Assembly: GCA_023435025.1 (NCBI GenBank)
Contig: JAEYSE010000022.1
Coordinates: forward strand, 1-64,000
Reading direction: 5' to 3'
DNA: 64,000 bases
DNA from: Bacillota bacterium
Lineage (GTDB): Bacteria; Bacillota; Clostridia; Christensenellales; CAG-138
Shown here: in pieces, positions 39,512 through 47,025 of the stretch
Position numbering within the stretch: the first letter of the stretch is position 1
Layout: the number at the start of each line of letters is the position of its first letter
Program-made: the position numbers and the translations under genes
The notes under the pieces: model-generated
The model's database searches: none
The model's input: only the letters and a program-made list of their open reading frames with translations
Told to the model about the DNA's origin: nothing

Positions 39512-40930
39512 ATGAGCCTGACAGATCAACAGATTCAAAGCATTGTGGAGGACACGCTTAAGAATCTCCGGCGCGTGCATACCGGAGCGGGCGTGCAGGC
39601 GGAAGCGGGCGCAAGCTGGCTTTGCGACACTATGGATGAAGCAGTTTCTCTTGCTGCGGCCGCGCAGAGGGAACTGATGCAAAAAACGCTCGCGGACCGC
39701 GAGCGGTATATAGAAGCCATGCGCCATGCCGCCAAAGAAAATGTGTTGAAGCTTTCGGAGCTGGCGCACCAGGAAACGGGCTATGGCAGCGTGGAGCATA
39801 AGAAGCTCAAGAACCTCCTGGCGATCGAAAAAACGCCGGGCGTTGAGGACTTGCAATCTGACGCTGTTTCCGGGGATTTCGGGCTGACGTTAATTGAACG
39901 GGCGCCTTTTGGCGTTATCGGAGCCATTACGCCCTCCACCAACCCGACTTCCACTGTCATCAACAACAGCATCAGCATGATAGCGGCTGGAAACGCCGTG
40001 GTGTTCAACCCGCATCCTGCGGCTAAACGCGCCTCCACCGAGGCCATGCGAATTCTCAACGAAGCCATCCGCGCGGCGGGCGGGCCAAAAACACTCATCT
40101 GCACTGTGAAGGAGCCCTCTCAGGAAAGCGGCAAAGCTTTAATGGAGCATAAGAATGTTCCGCTGCTGGCAATCACCGGAGGCGAAGCTGTGGTACGCCT
40201 CGCGATGAAGACAGGCAAGAAGGTAATCGCCGCAGGGCCCGGCAACCCACCGGTGATTGTGGACGATACCGCCCTTATCGAAAAAGCAGCCAAGGATATT
40301 GTGGATGGCGCGAGCTTTGACAACAACGTGCTGTGCATCGCCGAAAAAGAGGTATTCGTATATGAAGGTGTGGCGGGCGCGCTGATCATGGGCATGCAAA
40401 AGCACGGCGCGTATCTTGCCAGTACGGGCGAAACGGAGAAGATCGTCAACACCGTGTTCACGAAAAAGGACGGCAGGTATATTCTCAACCGCCAGTTCGT
40501 GGGCAAGCCGGCAACGCAAATCCTGCGCGAAAGCGGCATCCGCTTTGACGGAAGCCCGCGCCTTGTAATTGCCGATGTGGATGAATGCCATCCATTCGTC
40601 ACCGCTGAAATGTTGATGCCGGTATTGGGCATTGTGCGCGTCAAGCACGATATCCACGCAGCCATAGAAAAGGCCATTATCGCAGAGGACGGCTGCAGGC
40701 ATACCGCCATCATGCATTCTCAAAACGTCAGCCACCTTTCCATGGCAGCGAAGGCGCTCAATACGACCATATTTGTAAAGAACGCGCCCTCCTACGCGGG
40801 GCTTGGGTTCAACGGCGAGGGGTTTGCCTCCCTTACCATCGCGACGCCGACTGGAGAAGGCATTACCAGCGCGCGGACGTTTACACGCAGCCGTAGGTGC
40901 GTACTATACGGGGATTTTAGGATCGTTTGA
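39512..40930 (+). CDS. CoA-acylating aldehyde dehydrogenase (PduP/EutE-like)
   Basis: A 472-aa aldehyde dehydrogenase with catalytic C275 (SFDNNVLC) and the cofactor region TPSTNPTSTVINN and ITGGEAVVRLA. It oxidises an aldehyde with NAD and CoA to acyl-CoA. Residues 1-22 (MSLTDQQIQSIVEDTLKNL) form the amphipathic encapsulation-peptide helix known from PduP and EutE, followed by a linker. With PduL it is the common core of aldehyde-oxidising metabolosomes. If DeoC is the source, the substrate would be acetaldehyde. Confidence 0.95.
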   Translation: MSLTDQQIQSIVEDTLKNLRRVHTGAGVQAEAGASWLCDTMDEAVSLAAAAQRELMQKTLADRERYIEAMRHAAKENVLKLSELAHQETGYGSVEHKKLKNLLAIEKTPGVEDLQSDAVSGDFGLTLIERAPFGVIGAITPSTNPTSTVINNSISMIAAGNAVVFNPHPAAKRASTEAMRILNEAIRAAGGPKTLICTVKEPSQESGKALMEHKNVPLLAITGGEAVVRLAMKTGKKVIAAGPGNPPVIVDDTALIEKAAKDIVDGASFDNNVLCIAEKEVFVYEGVAGALIMGMQKHGAYLASTGETEKIVNTVFTKKDGRYILNRQFVGKPATQILRESGIRFDGSPRLVIADVDECHPFVTAEMLMPVLGIVRVKHDIHAAIEKAIIAEDGCRHTAIMHSQNVSHLSMAAKALNTTIFVKNAPSYAGLGFNGEGFASLTIATPTGEGITSARTFTRSRRCVLYGDFRIV

Positions 40931-40973
40931 TCCGCAGGCATAAAACAAAAACTTGAAATAAGGAGCGTTTCAA

Positions 40974-41291
40974 ATGGAACTGCAGGCATTGGGAATGGTG
41001 GAAACAAGGGGTCTCGTCGGCGCGATTGAAGCGGCGGACGCGATGGTAAAAGCGGCGAACGTCTTCCTGGTAGGCAAGGAACAGATCGGCGCGGGACTGG
41101 TCACCGTTATGGTGCGCGGCGATGTTGGCGCGGTAAAGGCTTCAGTTGACGCGGGCGCCGCAGCGGCCAAACGCGTGGGGGAACTAGTAAGCGTACATGT
41201 GATCCCACGCCCTCATGCGGATGTGGAACGAATACTTCCCACCGTGCAAAAGAAGGCGGAAAAGCCGGAGAAAGCTGAAAAGAAGGCATAG
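40974..41291 (+). CDS. BMC-H shell protein 2, charged C-terminal tail
   Basis: A 105-aa BMC-H protein nearly identical in its body to the first copy. Two differences stand out: residue 40 in the pore loop is Ala (IGAG) instead of Ser, and a Lys/Glu/Pro-rich tail ([13 protein letters not shown]) extends the C-terminus. The tail could reach into the lumen or cytosol. It lies after the aldehyde dehydrogenase and two bases before the next BMC-P gene. Confidence 0.96.
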   Translation: MELQALGMVETRGLVGAIEAADAMVKAANVFLVGKEQIGAGLVTVMVRGDVGAVKASVDAGAAAAKRVGELVSVHVIPRPHADVERILPTVQKKAEKPEKAEKKA

Positions 41292-41293
41292 GG

Positions 41294-41557
41294 ATGTATA
41301 CGGGCGTCGTGGTTGGCTCGGTGGTAAGCACCGTCAAAAACGAAAGCATGAGGGGCATCAAGCTGCTTGTGGTGGAGAAGCGCGAAAACGGTAAGCCGGC
41401 CGGGCTTATCGTTTCGGCTGACGGCACCAGGCAGGCGGGCAAGGGCGACCATGTCTACCTGATAGGCAGCAAGGAAGCAAGCTTGCTGTTTGCGGAGCAT
41501 GGACCGGTGGCGGTGGACTCCGCCATCATCGGGTTTATTGACAGAGTTAACGAATAA
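41294..41557 (+). CDS. BMC-P pentameric vertex protein 2
   Basis: An 87-aa EutN/CcmL-type protein with GVVVGSVVSTVKNESMRGIKLLVV, GKGDHVYLIGSKEAS and the C-terminal DSAIIGFID. It is directly downstream of BMC-H 2 and followed by BMC-H 3. Sequence differs from the other two pentamer proteins, so mixed vertices are possible. Confidence 0.94.
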   Translation: MYTGVVVGSVVSTVKNESMRGIKLLVVEKRENGKPAGLIVSADGTRQAGKGDHVYLIGSKEASLLFAEHGPVAVDSAIIGFIDRVNE

Positions 41558-41578
41558 AGAAGGGAGCATTACTGGGAT

Positions 41579-41851
41579 ATGGATAAACAGGCATTGGGCA
41601 TGGTGGAAACCAAGGGACTGGTCGGCGCGATAGAGGCGGCGGACGCCATGGTAAAAGCGGCGGATGTGCGGCTGATCGGCAAGGAGCGCATCGGCTCAGG
41701 GCTGGTCACGGTCATGGTACGCGGCGATGTCGGCGCGGTGAAGGCCAGTGTAGACGCGGGCGCGGCTGCGGCCAAGCGCATAGGGGAGCTCGTCAGCGTT
41801 CATGTCATCCCCCGGCCGCATGAAGATGTGGAGGGCATCCTCCCTCAGTAA
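41579..41851 (+). CDS. BMC-H shell protein 3
   Basis: A 90-aa BMC-H protein, again nearly identical to the first copy, with a Ser pore residue (IGSG) and small changes on the concave/pore side ([10 protein letters not shown] against [10 protein letters not shown]). No C-terminal tail. It precedes the third BMC-P gene by ten bases. Confidence 0.96.
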   Translation: MDKQALGMVETKGLVGAIEAADAMVKAADVRLIGKERIGSGLVTVMVRGDVGAVKASVDAGAAAAKRIGELVSVHVIPRPHEDVEGILPQ

Positions 41852-41861
41852 GGAGGCGTCT

Positions 41862-42131
41862 ATGTTGCTCGCCAAAGTAACGGGCACGGTGGTCTCCACG
41901 ATAAAACATCCGTCCCACCATGGCCAAAAGCTGCTGATGGTGCAGCCTATTGGCCTTGACGGGGGCGCGATTGGCGCGCGGCACATCGCGGTTGACGCCG
42001 CGGACGCGGGCGTAGGCGATACGGTGCTTGTCAACAACGACGGCGGCGCCGCGATTATGATACTCGAAGACAAGCGCGCAATCATCGATATGACCATCTG
42101 CGGCGTGATCGACCATGTGGACGTGGAGTAA
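41862..42131 (+). CDS. BMC-P pentameric vertex protein 3
   Basis: An 89-aa EutN/CcmL-type protein: MLLAKVTGTVVSTIKHPSHHG, QKLLMVQP, DAGVGDTVLVNNDGGAA and IIDMTICGVIDHV. I choose ATG 41862, with AAGGAGG just upstream; the frame continues back into BMC-H 3 but that part is not family sequence. It has the most canonical EutN-like loop of the three. Confidence 0.95.
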   Translation: MLLAKVTGTVVSTIKHPSHHGQKLLMVQPIGLDGGAIGARHIAVDAADAGVGDTVLVNNDGGAAIMILEDKRAIIDMTICGVIDHVDVE

Positions 42132-42148
42132 GGAAAGGCGGAAAACGA

Positions 42149-42886
42149 GTGAAACCGGAAGCCATAGAGGCAATTATTCAGCAGGTGACAAAAGAAGTGA
42201 TGGCCGCGCTCAGTGTTGAACACAGCGAAGCCTCGGGCGCGGAAGTGGCCTGCACCATAGAGCATAGCGTGTTGAACCCCGACATGACGGAAGAGCGCAT
42301 CAGAACGGCCTGCAATGAGGCTGCTGCGTGCGGGCTTGCGAACGTCTGCGTATCGCCGTACTTTGTGCCGCTGGCTGCGGAACTTTTAGCCGGAAGCGGC
42401 GTGAAGGTCTGCACGGTGGTGGGGTTCCCGCACGGCGCGGCATCCCGAAGGGCCAAGGAGGCGGAAGTGCGGGAAGCCATATTAAACGGCGCTCAGGAGC
42501 TGGACGTGGCGATGAACATACTCGCCATTAAAAGCGGCAAAAGCGACGAAGCGTTGCAGGAGCTTAAAGGCCTGGTGGAAATCGCCCGCGGCCGCGCCGA
42601 CGTGAAGGCCATATACGAGCAGAGCCTTTATACGGAAGATGAAAAAAGAGAGGCGCTGCGTATCGCCATAGCCTCAGGCGCCGCGTATATCAAGATTTCC
42701 AATGCTTTAAGCGGCAAAAAGGCGGAAGCGGAAGATGTACGCTTTGTGCGCGGCATTGTAGGCGAAGGCGTCAAAATCAAAATTGATGGCGGCATCAACG
42801 ACGCGGCAAAAATCCAAGAGCTGCAGCAGGCAGGCGCGAACAGGTTTGGATGCAGCAAGTCTGTTCAGATCGTATGCGGGGCATAA
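42149..42886 (+). CDS. Divergent DeoC-family aldolase with N-terminal targeting helix
   Basis: A 245-aa second DeoC homologue starting with GTG. Residues 1-22 (MKPEAIEAIIQQVTKEVMAAL) are an encapsulation-peptide-like helix. The barrel keeps D119 (ELDVAMN), the likely Schiff-base K182 (YIKISN) and K211 (KIKIDGG). The surroundings differ from ordinary DeoC: KTSTGF becomes KISNAL, and the phosphate-site GTSKG becomes GCSKS. Its substrate is therefore probably not plain deoxyribose 5-phosphate. It lacks the Cys tail of the first copy and ends the operon. Confidence 0.85.
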   Translation: MKPEAIEAIIQQVTKEVMAALSVEHSEASGAEVACTIEHSVLNPDMTEERIRTACNEAAACGLANVCVSPYFVPLAAELLAGSGVKVCTVVGFPHGAASRRAKEAEVREAILNGAQELDVAMNILAIKSGKSDEALQELKGLVEIARGRADVKAIYEQSLYTEDEKREALRIAIASGAAYIKISNALSGKKAEAEDVRFVRGIVGEGVKIKIDGGINDAAKIQELQQAGANRFGCSKSVQIVCGA

Positions 42887-42912
42887 CGCTTTTTGCAGGT
42901 CCATTCATGAAC

Positions 42913-42956
42913 AAAAGACATCCCCAACCGTTGGCTGGGGATGTCTTTTTATTTTT
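42913..42956. terminator. Terminator of the BMC operon
   Basis: AAAAGACATCCCCAACC pairs with the GGCTGGGGATGTCTTTTT side with one mismatch, followed by TATTTTT. The stem also ends the convergent hydrolase gene, whose stop lies inside it, so it is bidirectional. Confidence 0.9.
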
Positions 42957-44145
42957 CGGCACCCGCGATACGGGCAACCTCCTGTACAAATCGATCGCTT
43001 TCGTTGATCCATGGGCTATGGCCGGAATGTTCAAACCATACAATCTCCTTGTAAGGCGCGCTCATCGAATAAAAATACTCCTCCGCCAGAGAGACGGGCG
43101 CGTTTATATCATGTTTTCCCAGGAATAAATACACCGGCACCTGCAGCGTGCTGTAGTCTTTCTGCAAATCAACGGAGTACAGCTGCGGATATACGTGATT
43201 GAACGTATTGACGATACCTCTTATAAAGTTGACCGCATCAAAAACACCATACTCTTGCGCGGCCAGGTCGCGCAGGGTATTGTATCCGGCATTTTGTATT
43301 TCGGGGTTGCGCGCCATAACGCCGCTGAGGTAATTAAGGTATGCGGCGCTTTTCCATGTCACGTCTTTTCCGTAATAGGGAGGCGGGCCGTTCTTCTTGA
43401 GCGTTTCCACCAGAGCCTCCTCCCCCGCCTTTTTGGCAAGCTCCATTGTCAGATCATAATCAATGATCTCCGTTTCCAGAAAATCCACCATTTGCCCCGT
43501 TCCAATAACGGCATGGTACAGCTCGGGATACCGTTCCACGAGGAATATGCCAAGCGCGCTCCCCCAGGACTCTCCAACCAGATATATCTTTTCCTGCCCG
43601 AATTCATTGCACAGGTATTTTGTCAGCGCATGGCCGTCTTCGATATAGGTTTCAGGCGTCAGATCTCGGCGAGATATGGCCGAATAGGATTTGCCGGACC
43701 CCGGCTGATCCCAGTTCACAACAACAAAATGCTTTTCCAGCTCCTTTAAGTCATGACGGACCGCAGCCATTTGGGTGCCGCCCGGCCCGCCCGCCAAAAA
43801 CAGCAGGACCGGATTGTTGACATTATGAGAACGGATGCTGATCCATTCCCTGCGTCCATTTAAATCCACCTGCTTTAGTTCCGCAATGCTCCCGCTTATC
43901 AAGTTTCCCTGATCGTCCCTTATGGCTGGCGTAGACGCGGCCCATTGGGTAAACGCGGTAAACAGAACGCTTGCCGCAAAGCATGAAGCAAGCAGAATGC
44001 CCGTATGTTTTATGCGCATCATCGTCTTACTTTTGTCCGAATGTTTAAACGACCGGGCAAAAAGCACGACGGTGTTGATGATAAGCAAAAGCACAAGCAG
44101 CAGGCAAAGTGTAAGCAGTATTCCCAAAAGTACAATCCTCCACAT
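42949..44145 (-). CDS. Alpha/beta hydrolase, proline iminopeptidase-like, membrane-anchored
   Basis: A 398-aa protein with two N-terminal hydrophobic segments (about 3-28 and 45-65) and a C-terminal alpha/beta hydrolase domain of the S33 type. GGPGG forms the oxyanion hole, GESWGSA contains the nucleophile serine, and HSGHSPW the catalytic histidine. The catalytic domain is probably outside the membrane. I choose ATG 44145 with GGGGGAG upstream. It is divergent from a TetR gene and shares its operator region, so it is likely repressed by that regulator. Confidence 0.87.
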   Translation of the reverse strand: MWRIVLLGILLTLCLLLVLLLIINTVVLFARSFKHSDKSKTMMRIKHTGILLASCFAASVLFTAFTQWAASTPAIRDDQGNLISGSIAELKQVDLNGRREWISIRSHNVNNPVLLFLAGGPGGTQMAAVRHDLKELEKHFVVVNWDQPGSGKSYSAISRRDLTPETYIEDGHALTKYLCNEFGQEKIYLVGESWGSALGIFLVERYPELYHAVIGTGQMVDFLETEIIDYDLTMELAKKAGEEALVETLKKNGPPPYYGKDVTWKSAAYLNYLSGVMARNPEIQNAGYNTLRDLAAQEYGVFDAVNFIRGIVNTFNHVYPQLYSVDLQKDYSTLQVPVYLFLGKHDINAPVSLAEEYFYSMSAPYKEIVWFEHSGHSPWINESDRFVQEVARIAGAEK

Positions 44146-44167
44146 AGGTTCTCCCCCGCAAATTAAT

Positions 44168-44217
44168 TTGACCATCGTTCAATTCCGCAGTATAACATAT
44201 AGTTGAACGATGGTCAA
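44168..44217. promoter_or_regulatory. Symmetric divergent promoters with paired TetR operators
   Basis: TTGACCATCGTTCAA (44168-44182) and its exact inverted copy (44203-44217) each contain a -35 box. On the plus strand TTGACC, 17 bases, TATAAC (44191-44196) reads to the TetR gene. On the minus strand TTGACC, 17 bases, TATACT (44189-44194) reads to the hydrolase. The two -10 boxes overlap. Confidence 0.85.
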
Positions 44218-44253
44218 CTTATGTTATACTAATGAAGAAAAGGTGGTGAGTCT

Positions 44254-44868
44254 ATGGACAAACGAACAAGAATACTTGATGCGCTGCAGGAATTGCTGCA
44301 TGAAGGCAGGGCGGGAACGGCGTCCGTCATGGATATCGCCAAAAAAGCGGGTATCGCCAAGGGCGGCATGTATTACTACTTTAAAAGCAAAGAGGAAGCG
44401 TTGGATGCGCTTGCCCGGCGGCAATATGTGAATGTGATACAGACGTGCAAGCAGGCGCTCGCCGGGGCGGAGGGAGACGCCATTACAAAGCTGAAACTCC
44501 TGCTTAACGTGTACCGAAATACGGCGGTGGATTCCACCGTGGATCAATTTTTGCATCAGACGCAAAACGCCGCCATCCATCAAAAATCAATGGCGGATAT
44601 CGTTTATGGGCTTTCCCCGCTTATTGCCGAACTCTTCGAGCAAGGGAGCCGTGAAAAAACATTTGTGTGCGAAAATCCCGCCGCGTACGCCGAAATTCTG
44701 CTTAGTGTGCTGGTTTTCCTGCTTGACCCCGGTATTTTTGAATGGACACACGAGCAAGTAACGGAAAAACTCAAATCCCTGGCGGATTTTTTGGAAAAGG
44801 GGCTTTGCGCAAAAAAGGACAGCTTCTCCTTTTTATACGAGAACTGGACGGGCCAAAGGCTTATGTAG
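44254..44868 (+). CDS. TetR-family transcription regulator
   Basis: A 204-aa TetR-type repressor. The N-terminal helix-turn-helix (MDIAKKAGIAKGGMYYYFKSKEEALDAL, about 28-56) is typical, and the rest is an all-helical ligand-binding domain. It is transcribed divergently from the alpha/beta hydrolase and most likely binds the paired inverted operators between them, controlling both. The inducer is unknown. Confidence 0.92.
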   Translation: MDKRTRILDALQELLHEGRAGTASVMDIAKKAGIAKGGMYYYFKSKEEALDALARRQYVNVIQTCKQALAGAEGDAITKLKLLLNVYRNTAVDSTVDQFLHQTQNAAIHQKSMADIVYGLSPLIAELFEQGSREKTFVCENPAAYAEILLSVLVFLLDPGIFEWTHEQVTEKLKSLADFLEKGLCAKKDSFSFLYENWTGQRLM

Positions 44869-44903
44869 CTCCAAGATATAAACATTGAAAAGAGGAACGC
44901 GAA

Positions 44904-45269
44904 ATGAAAAAGTTATATTTGTTTGCGCTCGCCTGTGTCCTGATACTTGCCGCAGGCTGCCAGAAACAGGACTTTGCGGGCAGCCGCACGGCCAATGATA
45001 CGCAATTCCTATTGGAGTATTCCATCTTAAATAAAACAGAGACGCACGAAATGGACTTAAAACAGGGAACGATGGTGCGTGTCGAAATTGAAAGCCAGTC
45101 CGGCCGCATAGACGTCGTTGTAACGGATAAAAACGGTGAGGAAATTTATAAAGGGAACGGTGCTTCCTCGGGGAGTTTTTCGCTTGAGATACCGCAAACA
45201 GACACGTATCGGTTTTCCGTTGCGGGAAGCAATGCAAAAGGTAGCGTCAGTTTTACCGTTGAAGAATAA
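44904..45269 (+). CDS. Small lipoprotein of unknown function
   Basis: A 121-aa protein with a type II signal peptide (lipobox LAAGC, C19), so anchored to the outer face of the membrane. The mature part looks all-beta (GTMVRVEIESQSGRIDVVV, SGSFSLEIPQTDTYRFSV), like small carbohydrate- or membrane-stress-related beta-sandwich domains. It follows the TetR gene by 35 bases and may be in the same transcript. No specific function is claimed. Confidence 0.75.
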   Translation: MKKLYLFALACVLILAAGCQKQDFAGSRTANDTQFLLEYSILNKTETHEMDLKQGTMVRVEIESQSGRIDVVVTDKNGEEIYKGNGASSGSFSLEIPQTDTYRFSVAGSNAKGSVSFTVEE

Positions 45270-45417
45270 GCCGGAAATCGGGCTTACAGGTTCATTATAG
45301 GACCGCTCCGATCAAAAATTTTTTTATTCGCGCGAAGAGGTCGCCGAATATGATAAGAGTAAGAGGCCCCGTTAAATTAAACGGAAACGCGCGAAATGGA
45401 ATTGGAGCAAGACGATC

Positions 45418-45627
45418 ATGAATATTAAATTTGAGAATAGATGCGGCTGCATAGACATTGGGAATCGGGGGGGCTGCATAGATATTTTTGTACCGGATGA
45501 ACGCGATAAGGAAGTATTCAGAGAAAAAGACCGTTTGAGTAAGTTCTTTATCGAAGCACCGAAAGCGTGTATTAAAGTTGCGGTTATTGGGGGCAAACCA
45601 GAAGGCGAGGTCATTATTAAAGTTTAA
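45418..45627 (+). CDS. Small hypothetical protein with GCIDI repeat
   Basis: A 69-aa protein I do not recognise. It has a short internal repeat, CGCIDIG followed by GGCIDIF, and a basic/acidic middle (DERDKEVFREKDRLSKF). A weak GGAG-type site lies upstream and a clear terminator follows, which favours a real gene. It could be a diverged small domain or a decayed piece of a larger one. Confidence 0.5.
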   Translation: MNIKFENRCGCIDIGNRGGCIDIFVPDERDKEVFREKDRLSKFFIEAPKACIKVAVIGGKPEGEVIIKV

Positions 45628-45673
45628 GAGCAGGAAGGGTTTTCAATCATAACCAATGCCCTTTTGGGTTAAG

Positions 45674-45706
45674 AATACCGCCGAACGTTTTCGGCGGTAT
45701 TTTCTT
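45674..45706 (+). terminator. Terminator after small hypothetical gene
   Basis: AATACCGCCGA pairs with TCGGCGGTATT, followed by TTCTTT. Confidence 0.85.
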
Positions 45707-45798
45707 TGACACAATGCCCAATTCTCTATCCCCGATCCGTTCATTTTTCTGCTTACGCGTCATAAAAATCAATAAACACCAAAAGGAAGTGAACGCAT

Positions 45799-46941
45799 TT
45801 GAATGAATATACCGTGCAACCCGGCGATACGCTGTATTCCATCGCGCGGTTATTTAATATGCCCACAGAGCGTTTGCGCTCCCTTAATCCGGAAATAGCG
45901 GACACGGACATCCTTTTTGTTGGGCAGACGCTGCGTATTCCAGACGTCGGACTGGTCCGACCCGTGATTGAAGTGAATGGCTATATTTATCCGGTTGAAA
46001 ACCCTCTTCAATGGATCGGAATATTCCCCTACCTTACTTATCTAAGCATATTCGGCCATGAAATCCGCCCCTGCGGCATGCTCGCTGTCCCCGACAGTAT
46101 GCCGCTGATTCTGGCGGCACGTCAGGCCGGCGTTGCGCCGTTGATGGTGATAACCAATACGGTGGATGGCGTTTACTCCGGCGAATTGCTGCACGGCATC
46201 CTTTCCGACCCCCAAGCGCAGCAGACGCTGATCCAAAACAGCATCCAAGTCGCCCAAGCATACGGCTATTATGGGGTGAATTTCGGGTTTGAGTACGTTT
46301 TTCCGGAGGATTACGCAGCCTACGCTTCATTTTTGGAGATGGCCTCCAACCAGCTGCACGCGCTCGGGTTGATTATCGTCGCCTCCATCCGGCTGGTTGT
46401 GATATTGCCGGAGCCGCCTTCCCTGTCCGAAGCTCTCGCCCATTACAGCCGCATACTCGATCGCTATATCATTACCCCTGCGGATATCGTATGCTCCACG
46501 TACCGCGAACCCATAGATGTTATCCAACAAGGGCTTGATTATGTGACCCAGTACTTTTCCAACCCTAAAATATTGTTGGGCATTCCAACCTGCTGTTACG
46601 AATGGGACGTACCCTATTCGCCCGGCAATGAATACCGCATGCTCTCCCCCGGCCAGGTGGACGAAATCACCCGACTAAGCGGCGCGTATCCCGAGATAGA
46701 CCCGAATACGCAGATGACTTACTTTCGCATACTGGAAGATGGAAACCTGACGCGCGTAATTATGTGCGCCTCCGCGCCCAGCCTGGCGGTAACGGAACTG
46801 GTACGGGTTTACAACCTGGGCGGCGTCAGCTTCCGCCCCCTGAACCTCTTCAATCTCGCAAGCTACCAGGTGATTCACGTGCGAAACGATATTCGCAAGG
46901 TGCTGCCGTCGAGTGATATATCAAACAGTCGATACTTCTAA
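45799..46941 (+). CDS. LysM plus GH18-type domain protein, spore/cell-wall hydrolase-like
   Basis: A 380-aa protein starting at TTG 45799 (AAGGAAG upstream). Residues 2-47 are one LysM peptidoglycan-binding module (YTVQPGDTLYSIARLFN...VGQTLRIP). The rest is a glycoside hydrolase family 18 barrel like YaaH/SleL spore-germination enzymes. The catalytic segment reads YYGVNFGFEYVFP: the acid E165 is kept, but the Asp two residues before it is Gly163. It has no signal peptide, as for coat-associated relatives. Function may be reduced or binding-only. Confidence 0.82.
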   Translation: MNEYTVQPGDTLYSIARLFNMPTERLRSLNPEIADTDILFVGQTLRIPDVGLVRPVIEVNGYIYPVENPLQWIGIFPYLTYLSIFGHEIRPCGMLAVPDSMPLILAARQAGVAPLMVITNTVDGVYSGELLHGILSDPQAQQTLIQNSIQVAQAYGYYGVNFGFEYVFPEDYAAYASFLEMASNQLHALGLIIVASIRLVVILPEPPSLSEALAHYSRILDRYIITPADIVCSTYREPIDVIQQGLDYVTQYFSNPKILLGIPTCCYEWDVPYSPGNEYRMLSPGQVDEITRLSGAYPEIDPNTQMTYFRILEDGNLTRVIMCASAPSLAVTELVRVYNLGGVSFRPLNLFNLASYQVIHVRNDIRKVLPSSDISNSRYF

Positions 46942-46978
46942 AATTCTGTAACCCGACCCTTTTCAGGCACATCAGATA

Positions 46979-47012
46979 GGCCCGCAGGACATTCATCCCG
47001 CGGGCCCTCTTT
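46979..47012. terminator. Bidirectional terminator
   Basis: GGCCCGC pairs with GCGGGCC around a 14-base loop, followed by CTCTTTT on the plus strand, between two convergent genes. Confidence 0.7.
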
Positions 47013-47025
47013 TCATCCACAAATA

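Noticed and set aside
36121..41851. Possibility that one of the shell genes is a BMC-T
   Set aside because: All three BMC-H products are 90-105 aa with a single domain; none has the tandem domain of a trimer.
43195..43749. Plus-strand frame opposite the alpha/beta hydrolase
   Set aside because: The minus strand has intact catalytic motifs; this is a shadow.
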